NCBI GenBank assembly: GCA_039819165.1
Contig: JBCBSM010000001.1
Location: forward strand, 1,984,001 to 2,048,000
Source of the DNA: Planctomycetota bacterium
GTDB lineage: Bacteria; Planctomycetota; Phycisphaerae; Phycisphaerales; UBA1924
Reading direction: 5' to 3'
Length of the DNA: 64,000 bases
Below the pieces are notes generated by a model. It was not told where the DNA came from. It made no database searches and was given only the letters and a program-made list of their open reading frames with translations. Each line of letters begins with the position of its first letter. The stretch's first letter is position 1. Shown here piece by piece: positions 43,825 through 51,943 of this stretch. The translations under genes and the position numbers were made by a program.

Positions 43825-44601
43825 ATGCATCGCACAGCCTTTATTGCCGCGTGCTCGACGCTCCTGGTTGCCGGCGCCGCGCACGCCCAGCTGCACGACA
43901 CCGACATCGCCATCCGCGAGGCCGGCGGCATCATCGAGACCGGCCGCGTCGACGCGGCCACGGGCGCGCCGATCTTCGGCGACCGCGTCTTCGCCGGCGA
44001 GTTCGGCGAGCTGCCCGATTGGACCAACGACCCGGGCTTCGATTCGGAGTCGGGCGCCTTCGCGCCGGACCTGCAGATCGGCTTCACCATCCAGGGCCCG
44101 CTGCTGGAGTGGGACGGCGACGCCTTTACCGATGTCGCCGACGAGCGGATCCTGATCAGCAAGGGCCGCACCGAGATCGAGACGCCGCTGTCCGGCTCGG
44201 CGGTGGGCTTCACCTTCGGCGACACCGGCACGACCGGCCGCTTCCACCACCACGTGGGCTACGAGCTGCTGGCGCCGGCCGCCAATGGGCTGTACCTGCT
44301 CGAGCTGACGCTGTGGATCGGCGATGCCGGCGTGAGCGAGAGCGAGCCGTTCTTCATCGTTTTCGACCAGAACGCCGACCCGAGCGAGCTGGCCGAGGCC
44401 CGCCAGTGGGTCGAGGACACGCTGCTGGGCGGCACCTGCGCCGCCGACATGGACGGCGATGGCAGCCTGTCGATCTTCGACTTCCTGGCCTTCCAGAACG
44501 CCTTCGACGCCGGCGATCCGATCGCCGACTTCGACGGCGATGGCAGCCTGACCCTGTTCGACTTCCTGGCGTTCCAGAACGCCTTCGATGCGGGCTGCTA
44601 G
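43825..44601 (+). CDS. secreted protein of three-gene tandem family, dockerin-like tail (paralogue A)
   Basis: A 258-residue secreted protein. Signal peptide ends AAHAQ. The body (HDTDIAIREAGGIIETGRV ... IFGDRVFAGEFGEL ... TPLSGSAVGFTFG ... FFIVFDQNADPSELAEARQW) is a diverged relative of the two genes that follow. It joins through VEDTLLGGTCAADMDGDGSL to two dockerin-like units (MDGDGSLSIFDFLAFQ, FDGDGSLTLFDFLAFQ) and ends DAGC. AAGGGG lies about 9 bases before the ATG at 43825. Function of the body is unknown; all three are probably exported and sorted to the surface. Confidence 0.83.
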   Translation: MHRTAFIAACSTLLVAGAAHAQLHDTDIAIREAGGIIETGRVDAATGAPIFGDRVFAGEFGELPDWTNDPGFDSESGAFAPDLQIGFTIQGPLLEWDGDAFTDVADERILISKGRTEIETPLSGSAVGFTFGDTGTTGRFHHHVGYELLAPAANGLYLLELTLWIGDAGVSESEPFFIVFDQNADPSELAEARQWVEDTLLGGTCAADMDGDGSLSIFDFLAFQNAFDAGDPIADFDGDGSLTLFDFLAFQNAFDAGC

Positions 44602-44682
44602 CCACAGGTTGCCCGCCCGCAGTTGACGTATCGCCCCAAGAACCCCCCGCATCAGAGCAAACACGCCCAAGGAACCCACGCC

Positions 44683-45456
44683 ATGAAGACCCGCACCACC
44701 ACCTGCATCATCCTCGCCGCCGCCGCAACCGCCGCAACCGCCCACGAGGGTGACGTCGGCCTGGCCATCATCGATGGCGTTATCGTCACCGGCATCGTGG
44801 AGGACGGCCCCGGCGGCGAATTCGTCGTGCCGGGCGAGCGCGTTTTTGCCGCCGAGTTCGACCTGCTGGGCACCGACGTCTACGCCGACGAGCCCGGCCT
44901 CTTCGCCGAGGCGGGCACCTTCCCCGACAGCCAGCTCAGCTTCGAGTTCGCCGGACCGGTCCGCCGCTGGAACGGCACGTCGTTCGACGATGTGCCCGCA
45001 CCTGAGACCATGACCCTCGAGTTCGGCCCGCTGAGCGCCACCAGCCCGCTGTCGGGCAGCGCCCCGGGCTTCGGCATCAACGTCGGCCCCGCCGGCTTCG
45101 ACGAGCACTACGACTTCTTCCTCGACGCGCCGGCTAACGACGGCATCTTCCTGGTGGGCATCAACCTGTCGAGCGATGATCCCGGCATCGGCGCCGCCGA
45201 GACCACCTACCTGGTGTTCAACTGGAACCTGCCCGAGTCCGAGCACGACGCCGCCGTCGAGTACGTCGAGGACACGCTGCTGGGCAGCACCTGCGCCGCC
45301 GACATGGACGGCGACGGCGTGCTCACGCTGTTCGACTTCCTGGCCTTCCAGAACGCCTTCGACGCCGGCGATCCGATCGCCGACTTCGACGGCGATGGCA
45401 GCCTGACCCTGTTCGACTTCCTGGCGTTCCAGAACGCCTTCGGCGCCGGCTGCTAG
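44683..45456 (+). CDS. secreted protein of three-gene tandem family, dockerin-like tail (paralogue B)
   Basis: A 257-residue secreted protein. After a signal peptide ending ATA the body starts HEGDVGLAIIDGVIVTGIVE and continues with GERVFAAEFDLLGTDVYADE, FEFAGPVRRWNGTSFDD and TTYLVFNWNLPESEHDAAVE. It is nearly identical through about 190 residues to the next gene but then joins TLLGSTCAADMDGDG and two dockerin-like units ending GAGC. The tail DNA (about 45345-45440) is almost the same as that of paralogue A (about 44490-44590), while the body matches paralogue C, which points to domain shuffling or conversion. Confidence 0.85.
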   Translation: MKTRTTTCIILAAAATAATAHEGDVGLAIIDGVIVTGIVEDGPGGEFVVPGERVFAAEFDLLGTDVYADEPGLFAEAGTFPDSQLSFEFAGPVRRWNGTSFDDVPAPETMTLEFGPLSATSPLSGSAPGFGINVGPAGFDEHYDFFLDAPANDGIFLVGINLSSDDPGIGAAETTYLVFNWNLPESEHDAAVEYVEDTLLGSTCAADMDGDGVLTLFDFLAFQNAFDAGDPIADFDGDGSLTLFDFLAFQNAFGAGC

Positions 45457-45579
45457 CGCCGTATCTCGCAGGAGCCCCCCGACCATGCGGCGAGGTCCGC
45501 CGCATCGCACACGCCACGGACACGGGCACGCATCGAGACCCATCCAATCGAGAAGAGAGAGCGAACAGAGGGACCCACC

Positions 45580-46242
45580 ATGCAGAAGCGCACCATCAGC
45601 ATCATCGCCGCCGCCGCTACGGCCACCGCCGCCTCCGCCCACGAGGGTGACGTCGGCCTGGTCATCATCGACGGCGCCATCGTCACCGGCATCGTCTCGG
45701 ACGGCCCGGGCGGCGAGTTCGTCATCCCCGGCCAGCGTGTCTTCGCCGCCGAGTTCGGCCTGCTGGGCACCGACGTCTACGCCGACGAGCCCGGCCTCTT
45801 CGCCGAGGCGGGCGTCTTCCCGGACAGCCAGCTGAACTTCGAGTTCGATGGCCCGGTCCGCCGCTGGAACGGCACGTCGTTCGACGACGGCCCCGCGCCC
45901 GAGACCATGACCCTCGAGTTCGGCCCGCTGAGCGCCACCAGCCCGCTGTCGGGCAGCGCCCCGGGCTTCGGCATCAACGTCGGCCCTGCCGGCTTCGACG
46001 AGCACTACGACTTCTTCCTCGATGCGCCGGCCGACGACGGCATCTTCCTGCTGGGCATCAACCTGTCGAGCGATGATCCCGGCATCGGCGATGCCGCCAC
46101 CACCTACCTGGTGTTCAACTGGAACCTGGACGAGTCCGAGCACGACGCCGCCATCACCTACGTCGAGGATGTCATCATCCCCGCGCCGGGCACGCTGGCG
46201 CTGCTGGGCCTGGGCGGCCTGGCCCTCCGCCGCCGCCGCTAG
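45580..46242 (+). CDS. secreted protein of three-gene tandem family, PEP-CTERM-like tail (paralogue C)
   Basis: A 220-residue secreted protein whose body copies paralogue B closely (HEGDVGLVIIDGAIVTGIVS, PGFGINVGPAGFDEHYDFFL and so on). In place of dockerin repeats it ends VIIPAPGTLALLGLGGLALR followed by Arg residues: a Pro-containing motif, a short hydrophobic helix and a basic end, the layout of a PEP-CTERM sorting signal. In that system an exosortase (EpsH-type) cuts at the motif and the protein is moved to the surface or matrix. No exosortase gene lies in the window. A terminator follows directly. Confidence 0.87.
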   Translation: MQKRTISIIAAAATATAASAHEGDVGLVIIDGAIVTGIVSDGPGGEFVIPGQRVFAAEFGLLGTDVYADEPGLFAEAGVFPDSQLNFEFDGPVRRWNGTSFDDGPAPETMTLEFGPLSATSPLSGSAPGFGINVGPAGFDEHYDFFLDAPADDGIFLLGINLSSDDPGIGDAATTYLVFNWNLDESEHDAAITYVEDVIIPAPGTLALLGLGGLALRRRR

Positions 46243-46272
46243 CACCGCGGACCCACATCCACGTCTTCCATG

Positions 46273-46296
46273 GGGCTCCGGCGGGAGCCCTATTTT
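46273..46296 (+). terminator. rho-independent terminator after the tandem family
   Basis: GGGCTCC (46273-46279) pairs with GGAGCCC (46284-46290) around a GGCG loop, followed by TATTTT. It ends the transcript of paralogue C. The T-tract lies only 6 bases before the racemase ATG at 46303, so the TATTTT might also look like a -10 element, which I consider secondary. Confidence 0.75.
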
Positions 46297-46302
46297 GTGC
46301 GC

Positions 46303-47040
46303 ATGAAGACGATCGGCATCGCGGCGCACAGCGCCGAAGGCGGCGCGCTGTGCTTCCGGGCCGCCTGCCGTGCGGGCGCGGACGCCCTCGGCGAGCACAT
46401 GCATCCCGGCATCGTGCTCAGCGCGATCCCGATGGGCCTGAGCATGCCGGCCTGGAACGCCGGCGATCACGCCGCGGTCGCGGATCACCTGTCCCGGGGC
46501 GTTCGCCAGGTGGCCGACGCGGGCGCGGACTTCTTCGTCTGCCCGGACAACACCGCGCACATCGTGCTGGAGGCCATCGCCGGCGATCTTCCGCTGCCGG
46601 GCCTGCACATCGCCCACGTCGTCTGCCACGAGATCGCCCTCCGGGGCTGGACGCGCGTCGGCCTGCTGGGCACCAAGTGGACCATGACCGGACCGGTGTA
46701 CGAGCGAACGCTCGCGGACCGCGGCATGGAGCGACTCATCCCCGACGACGCGGCGCGGCTCGCGCTGGACGCCGCGATCTTCGACGAGCTGTGCAACGGC
46801 GTGTTCCGCGAAAAGACCACCACCCGCTTCCGCGGCGCCATCGACGACCTCCGCGAGCGGGGGGCCGAGTGCGTCATCCTCGGATGCACCGAGATCCCGC
46901 TCATCATCAACGAGGCCAACGCGTCGCTGCCGGTGCTCGACTCGACACGGCTGCTGGCCGCGTACGCCATCGACGTGGCGCTGGATCCCGAGCCGCTCGC
47001 GGCGACGCGGGGCTGGCTGCCGATTCCGCCGGCCCGCTAG
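46303..47040 (+). CDS. aspartate/glutamate racemase family protein
   Basis: A 245-residue protein of the cofactor-free Asp/Glu racemase family. KTIGIAAHSAEGGALCFRAA is the N-terminal strand-helix. The two catalytic Cys stand in FFVCPDNTAH (with the following Asn-Thr) and in VILGCTEIPLII. Such enzymes interconvert L- and D-aspartate, glutamate or related acids through two-base chemistry. I chose the ATG at 46303 (MKTIGIA) over 46270 because the first conserved strand follows at once and the earlier start lies in the terminator hairpin. Substrate not decidable here. Confidence 0.87.
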   Translation: MKTIGIAAHSAEGGALCFRAACRAGADALGEHMHPGIVLSAIPMGLSMPAWNAGDHAAVADHLSRGVRQVADAGADFFVCPDNTAHIVLEAIAGDLPLPGLHIAHVVCHEIALRGWTRVGLLGTKWTMTGPVYERTLADRGMERLIPDDAARLALDAAIFDELCNGVFREKTTTRFRGAIDDLRERGAECVILGCTEIPLIINEANASLPVLDSTRLLAAYAIDVALDPEPLAATRGWLPIPPAR

Positions 47041-47071
47041 CCCAACGGCGGCCGCAGCCGTACGCTGCGGC

Positions 47072-47815
47072 GTGTTCGCGCTGCGGGGCGTCAGCAAGGG
47101 CTTCGGGGGCACGCCCGTGCTCGACGCGATCTCTCTGGACATCGAGCCGGCGTCCACCGTCGCGCTCATCGGGCCCAGCGGCTGCGGCAAGTCGACGCTG
47201 CTCAAGCTCCTCAACGGCCTCCTCACGCCGGACTCGGGCGGGGTGCTCTTCGACGGGGCCCCCATCGCCGACGACCCGCGCGCCGCCCGCCGCCGCATCG
47301 GCTACGTGGTGCAGGAGGGCGGCCTGTTCGCGCACATGACCGCCGCCCAGAACGCGACGCTGCTGCTGCGACGCACCGGCACGAGCGGCCGCCGCGCCCG
47401 CGCGCGGGCCGAGGCCCTCGCCGAGATCGCCCGCTTCGACGCCGACCTGCTCGACCGCTACCCGCAGGAGCTCAGCGGCGGGCAGCGGCAGCGCGTGGCG
47501 CTCATGCGGGCGCTCGCGATGGACCCCGAGGCGCTGCTGCTCGACGAGCCCCTCGGCGCCCTCGACCCGATGATCCGGGCCGACCTGCAGGACGAGCTCC
47601 GCGACCTGTTCGCCCGCCTGAACAAGACGGTGGTGCTCGTCACGCACGACCTGGCCGAGGCGCACTACCTCGCCCGCAGGGTGGTGCTGCTGCACGAGGG
47701 CCGCATCGTGCAGGACGGCCGCCACGCCGAACTGCTCGGCTCGCCCGCGACGCCCTTCGTCCGCGCCTTCGTGACGGCGCAGCGGAAGATCCACGAGCTA
47801 GCGAGGCCGGGCTGA
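47072..47815 (+). CDS. glycine betaine/choline-type ABC transporter ATPase
   Basis: A 247-residue ABC ATPase of the OpuCA/ProV type. Walker A is GPSGCGKST, the Q-loop IGYVVQEGGLF, the signature LSGGQRQRVALMRAL, Walker B ALLLDEPLGALDP and the switch HDLAEAHYLA. Q-loop wording and the ALDPMIR segment fit osmoprotectant importers, though the C-terminal CBS domains of OpuCA are missing. It powers uptake with the fused permease/binding protein that follows, whose ATG overlaps its TGA by one base (TGATG). The start is GTG at 47072. Confidence 0.88.
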   Translation: MFALRGVSKGFGGTPVLDAISLDIEPASTVALIGPSGCGKSTLLKLLNGLLTPDSGGVLFDGAPIADDPRAARRRIGYVVQEGGLFAHMTAAQNATLLLRRTGTSGRRARARAEALAEIARFDADLLDRYPQELSGGQRQRVALMRALAMDPEALLLDEPLGALDPMIRADLQDELRDLFARLNKTVVLVTHDLAEAHYLARRVVLLHEGRIVQDGRHAELLGSPATPFVRAFVTAQRKIHELARPG

Positions 47816-49350
47816 TGCGTCGATGGGCGGCCTGGATCGTGCTGGCCTTCGTGGTAGTCACCGCCGGGGTGCTCGCCGCCGTTGGGCTGCGTGCGGCGCT
47901 GGTGCGTCCGGATGTCGTGGTGGGCTCCAAGAGCTTCACCGAGAGCGTGATCCTGGGCGAGATCGCCGCCGAACGGGCCCGCCGCGCCGGGCTCACCACC
48001 GAGCACAAGGCATCCATCCGCGGCACGCGGCTGGTGTACGAGGCCGTCCGCAGCGGCGCCGTCGACGTCTACGCCGAGTACACCGGCACGCTGGCGCAGG
48101 AGATCTTCGCCGATCGCGACATCGAGTCCATGGACGACCTCCGCGCCGCGCTCGCCGAGGCCAGCCTGGCGATGACCGAGCCCATCGGCTTCAACAACAC
48201 CTACGCCATCGGCGTCATGCCCGAGACCGCCCGGCGGCTGGGCCTGCGCACCACCAGCGACCTGCGCAACCACCCGGACCTCACCCTCGGCTTCACCAAC
48301 GAGTTCATCGAGCGAGAAGATGGGTGGGGCGCGCTCCGCGGGGCCTACGGCCTCCCGCAGGCCGACGTGAAGGGCCTGGACCACGACCTGGCGTACCGCG
48401 CGCTGGCATCGGGCGCCATCGACGCCAAGGAGCTATACACCACCGACGCCAAGATCGCGGCGCTGGGCCTGGTCGTGCTCGAGGACGACCGGGGCCACTT
48501 CCCCCGCTACGACGCGGTCTGGCTCTACAACGCCGACCTGGAACGCCGAAGGCCCGAGATGGTGGCGGCGTTGCACGCCATGACCGGCATCCTGGACGAG
48601 GCGGCGATGGTGCGGCTGAACGCCCGCACCGAGATCGACGGCGTCGAGGAGTCCGTCGTCGCCCGCGGCTTCCTCGCGGAACTGCTGGACGAGACCCGCG
48701 ACCCGGCGGGCGCGCCGGCCGAGTCGCGCACCGCACGGCTGCTCGAGACCACCCGCGAGCACGCGGTCATGGTGGCCGCGTCGATGCTCGCCGCCATCGC
48801 GCTCGCCGTGCCGCTGGGCGTGCTCGCCGCGCGCAGCCGGCTGGTCGGCCAGATCGTGCTCGGCGCCAGCGGGCTGCTGCAGACGATCCCGAGCATCGCC
48901 ATCCTCGCGCTGCTCGTCAGCCTGCTGGCGATGGCCAACCAGTTCCCTGCGATCGTCGCGCTGTTCCTCTACAGCTTGCTGCCCATCGTGCGCAACACGC
49001 ACGCCGGACTCGTGCAGATCCCCCGCGCGGTGCGCGATAGCGCGCAGTCGCTCGGGCTGCCGCGGCCCTGGACGCTGCTCGACGTCGAGCTGCCGCTCGC
49101 GCTGCCGTCGATCCTCGCGGGCATCAAGACGGCGATCGTCATCAACGTCGGCACGGCGACGCTCGGGGGGTTCGTCGCCGCGGGCGGCTACGGCGAGCCG
49201 ATCTTCGCGGGGATTCGCCGCGACGACGCCGGCCTGATCCTCGAGGGCCTCGTGCCCGCGGCGCTCATGGCCATCGTGCTCACGCTGCTCCTCGATGCGC
49301 TCGAGTTCGTGCTCGTGCCACGGGGATTGCGCGCAACGCGTGCTGGCTAG
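47815..49350 (+). CDS. fused osmoprotectant-binding protein and permease (OpuC/OsmF-type)
   Basis: A 511-residue fusion. After one N-terminal helix, residues about 30-280 are an OpuAC/OsmF-type substrate-binding domain (VVVGSKSFTESVILGEIAAE, VYAEYTGTLAQEIF, FNNTYAIGVM, AKELYTTDAKI). Residues about 310-505 are a permease (VPLGVLAARSRL, LLQTIPSIAILALLVSLLAM, the EAA-like loop of SAQSLGLPRPWTLLDVELPL, and GGFVAAGGYGEPIF). The binding domain is thus tethered outside the membrane to its own channel. Likely substrates are glycine betaine, choline or related quaternary amines used against salt stress. In most such systems the order is permease then binding domain; here the binding domain comes first. 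Confidence 0.87.
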   Translation: MRRWAAWIVLAFVVVTAGVLAAVGLRAALVRPDVVVGSKSFTESVILGEIAAERARRAGLTTEHKASIRGTRLVYEAVRSGAVDVYAEYTGTLAQEIFADRDIESMDDLRAALAEASLAMTEPIGFNNTYAIGVMPETARRLGLRTTSDLRNHPDLTLGFTNEFIEREDGWGALRGAYGLPQADVKGLDHDLAYRALASGAIDAKELYTTDAKIAALGLVVLEDDRGHFPRYDAVWLYNADLERRRPEMVAALHAMTGILDEAAMVRLNARTEIDGVEESVVARGFLAELLDETRDPAGAPAESRTARLLETTREHAVMVAASMLAAIALAVPLGVLAARSRLVGQIVLGASGLLQTIPSIAILALLVSLLAMANQFPAIVALFLYSLLPIVRNTHAGLVQIPRAVRDSAQSLGLPRPWTLLDVELPLALPSILAGIKTAIVINVGTATLGGFVAAGGYGEPIFAGIRRDDAGLILEGLVPAALMAIVLTLLLDALEFVLVPRGLRATRAG

Positions 49351-49467
49351 CGCACGCGCCCGGTATTCTCGGAACACGCCGCGGCCCCGCTTTTCCATGG
49401 GCGCACGCGACTTGGGGCATGCCGCCCCCTAGGCTGCGGCGAAGGCCCACGCCGGAAGGGAGCAGTC

Positions 49468-50775
49468 GTGGCCATGACCATCGCGACGCAGCCGCTCGCC
49501 GGCGCGTCGCTCGCCGACCGCTACCTCGCGGTCCGGCGGACCACCGACGCACTGCGTGCCCCGCTCACGCCCGAGGACTGTGTCGTCCAGTCCATGACCG
49601 ATGCCTCCCCGGTCAAGTGGCACCTGGGGCACACCACTTGGTTCTTCGAGCAGTTCGTGCTGCGCCGCTTCACGCGGCAGGCCGAGTCCTTCGACGCGTG
49701 CTTCCCCTACATCTTCAACAGCTACTACACCCGCGTGGGCGACCGCCAGCCCCGCGCCGAGCGGGGCATGATCACCCGGCCCTCGCTCGACCGCGTGCTC
49801 GAGTACCGCCGCGTCGTCGACGAGCGCATGCTCGAGTTGCTCTCGCGCGATGCGCTGCCCGAGGAAGCCGCGCGCATCACGCGCATCGGCCTGAACCACG
49901 AGCAGCAGCACCAGGAATTGCTGCTGACAGACGTGCGGCACGCGCTGTGGTGCGGCCCGCTGCAGGCGCCCTACGACGCCGACCCCTGCCCGCCGACGAC
50001 CCTCGCCGCGCCGCTGGAGTGGGACGAGTTCGAGGCCGGCCTGCTGTGGGTGGGCTACGACGGCACGGGCTTCTGCTACGACAACGAGCAGCCCGCGCAC
50101 AAGGTGTTCCTGCGGCCCTTCGCGCTGGCGTCCCGCCATGTCACCTGCGGCGAGTACCTCGCCTTCATGGCCGACGGCGGCTACGCCCGCGAGGACCTCT
50201 GGCTCGACGAGGGCGCCGCCGCCGTCCGCGCGCACGGCTGGGAGGCGCCCATGTACTGGCGCCGCGACGGCGACCAGTGGCTCGTGTCCACGCTGCACGG
50301 CGAGCGGCCCGTGGACGCCGACGAGCCCGTGACCAACGTGGGCTTCTTCGAGGCCGAGGCCTTCGCGCGCTGGGCGGGCGCGCGGCTGCCCACCGAGTCC
50401 GAATGGGAGGCCGCCTGCCTCCGCGCCGCGGAACGGACCAGCGCCGACTGGCGCCACATGGTCGCGCAGGGCCAGATGCTCGAGTCCGGCTGGCTGCACC
50501 CCAGGGCCGCAACGCCCGCCGACGCCGCGCTGCACGGGCTCTTCGGCACCGTCTGGGAGTGGACCCGCAGCGGGTACGACCCCTACCCCGGCTACGCGCC
50601 TGAGGCGGGCGCGCTGGGCGAGTACAACGGCAAGTTCATGAGCTCGCAGTACGTGCTGCGGGGCGGATCGTGCGCCACGCCCGCGAGCCACATCCGCCCC
50701 ACGTACCGCAACTTCTTCCATCCCACCAAGCGGTGGCAGTTCTCGGGCATCCGACTCGCGAAGGACACGCATTGA
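49468..50775 (+). CDS. egtB: ergothioneine biosynthesis sulfoxide synthase EgtB
   Basis: A 435-residue EgtB. The non-haem iron enzyme joins trimethylhistidine (hercynine) to a thiol donor through a C-S bond, using oxygen. The N-terminal DinB-like domain carries the iron His residues: KWHLGHTTWFFEQF and NHEQQHQELLLTD. The C-terminal half is an FGE-sulfatase-like domain (GLFGTVWEWTRSGYDPYPGY, VLRGGSCATP, IRPTYRNFF). The GTG at 49468 has GGGAG 6 bases upstream; an ATG two codons later is possible. A TATTCT at 49364-49369 may be its -10 element. egtD follows with a 4-base overlap; egtA, egtC and egtE are not adjacent. Confidence 0.93.
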   Translation: MAMTIATQPLAGASLADRYLAVRRTTDALRAPLTPEDCVVQSMTDASPVKWHLGHTTWFFEQFVLRRFTRQAESFDACFPYIFNSYYTRVGDRQPRAERGMITRPSLDRVLEYRRVVDERMLELLSRDALPEEAARITRIGLNHEQQHQELLLTDVRHALWCGPLQAPYDADPCPPTTLAAPLEWDEFEAGLLWVGYDGTGFCYDNEQPAHKVFLRPFALASRHVTCGEYLAFMADGGYAREDLWLDEGAAAVRAHGWEAPMYWRRDGDQWLVSTLHGERPVDADEPVTNVGFFEAEAFARWAGARLPTESEWEAACLRAAERTSADWRHMVAQGQMLESGWLHPRAATPADAALHGLFGTVWEWTRSGYDPYPGYAPEAGALGEYNGKFMSSQYVLRGGSCATPASHIRPTYRNFFHPTKRWQFSGIRLAKDTH

Positions 50776-51824
50776 CCACCAAGCCCGCCGACAACGCGGC
50801 GGACCTGGCCCCGCGCCAGGCCGTCGTTCTCGACATTGCGCCCGAGGCCGACGAGCCCGCCGGCAAGGAAGCCGGGGGCCGCGAGGCCGAACTGGAGGCC
50901 TTCCGCGTCGACGTGCTCGCCGGCCTCGCCAGGCCGCAGAAGGCCATCCCCAGCAAGTACCTCTACGACGCCCGCGGAGCGGAGCTCTTCGAGCGGATCA
51001 CGCGGCAGCCCGAGTACTACCCCACCTCTACCGAGATGGACCTGCTGGAGCGGCACGGCGCGGACATCGCGCGGCGCATCGGCCCGGGCGCCACCATCGT
51101 GGAGCCCGGCAGCGGCGCGGGAGACAAGGTTCGCCTGCTGCTGGGGGCGCTCGAGAAACCCGCCGCCTACGTCCCGGTCGACATCGCCAAGGACCAGCTC
51201 CGCGCCGTCGCGCATCGGCTCAACGAGCACTTCGCGGGCATCCGCGTCATCCCGCTGTGGGCCGACTTCACCCACCATATCGAGGTGCCCGACGCCGTCG
51301 CGTGCCTCCGGCCCCGGCTGGTCTTCTTCCCCGGCTCGACGATCGGCAACTTCCTCCCCCTCGCGCAGCAGGAGCTGCTGGCGGTGCTGGCCGAGCTCGC
51401 GGGCGGCGACGGCGCCCTGCTCGTGGGCTTCGACCGCATCAAGGACCTGTCGGTGCTCGTGCCCGCCTACGACGACGCCGCGGGCGTCACCGCCGAGTTC
51501 GAGCTCAACCTGCTCGATCGCATCAACCGTGAGCTGGGGGGCGACTTCGACCGCGAGCTGTTCGCCTACCGCGCGTCGTGGAACGAGCGGGAGCGATGCA
51601 TCGAGATGCACCTCGTCGCCAAGACCGCTCACCAGGTCGAGGTCGCGGGCCGCACCTTCCGCTTCGAGCAGGACGAGACCATCTGGAACGAGAGCTCGTA
51701 CAAGTACGACGACACCCGGATCGCCGACCTTGCGGCGACCGCCGGCCTCCGCGTCGCCGATGCGTGGACCGATCGCCGGGGCTACTTCACCCTGGCACTA
51801 CTCGAGCCCGACGCGTCGAAGTAG
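50772..51824 (+). CDS. egtD: L-histidine N-alpha-methyltransferase EgtD
   Basis: A 350-residue SAM-dependent methyltransferase that converts histidine to hercynine, the first step of ergothioneine synthesis. IPSKYLYDARGAELFERITR and QPEYYPTSTEMDLL are the family start. TIVEPGSGAGDKVRLLL is the SAM loop, LVFFPGSTIGNF and ELNLLDRINRELGGDF are also typical, and IWNESSYKYDDTRIADLA closes the substrate pocket. The start is TTG at 50772, overlapping the egtB stop as TTGA, with AAGGA 7 bases upstream. The N-terminal 40 residues are an Ala/Glu/Asp-rich extension. Co-translation with egtB is likely. Confidence 0.93.
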   Translation: MTTKPADNAADLAPRQAVVLDIAPEADEPAGKEAGGREAELEAFRVDVLAGLARPQKAIPSKYLYDARGAELFERITRQPEYYPTSTEMDLLERHGADIARRIGPGATIVEPGSGAGDKVRLLLGALEKPAAYVPVDIAKDQLRAVAHRLNEHFAGIRVIPLWADFTHHIEVPDAVACLRPRLVFFPGSTIGNFLPLAQQELLAVLAELAGGDGALLVGFDRIKDLSVLVPAYDDAAGVTAEFELNLLDRINRELGGDFDRELFAYRASWNERERCIEMHLVAKTAHQVEVAGRTFRFEQDETIWNESSYKYDDTRIADLAATAGLRVADAWTDRRGYFTLALLEPDASK

Positions 51825-51850
51825 AGCCGATTCCAGCCAGACGCAGTGCG

Positions 51851-51934
51851 GGCGTCCGCCCAGGCCCGCCGGATTGACTCCGGCGCGGCCGTACGAGAGC
51901 GAGTGAGCGGCCGGACGGTCGCTACGGAGCGATC
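51851..51934 (-). repeat. dispersed structured intergenic repeat, copy 1
   Basis: Read leftward it starts GATCGCTCCGTAGCG, continues CCGGCCGC and CTCGCTC, then forms hairpin CGCCGGA-GTCAA-TCCGGCG (stem 51879-51885 with 51867-51873), followed by GGGCCTGGGC. A homologous copy lies at 59423-59507. The central stem differs between copies by a paired change. It fills the gap between the convergent egtD and clpP genes. Confidence 0.75.
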
Positions 51935-51943
51935 AAGGATGCG

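Noticed and set aside
46288-46300. TATTTT as a -10 promoter for a leaderless racemase mRNA
   Set aside because: It directly follows a 7-bp GC-rich stem and is better explained as the T-tract of a terminator.
43531-47298. A very long open frame on the minus strand opposite the prepilin and tandem secreted genes
   Set aside because: High GC leaves few stop codons on the antisense strand; its product is low-complexity and repeats only because the sense genes are paralogous. The sense genes have clear motifs and ribosome sites.
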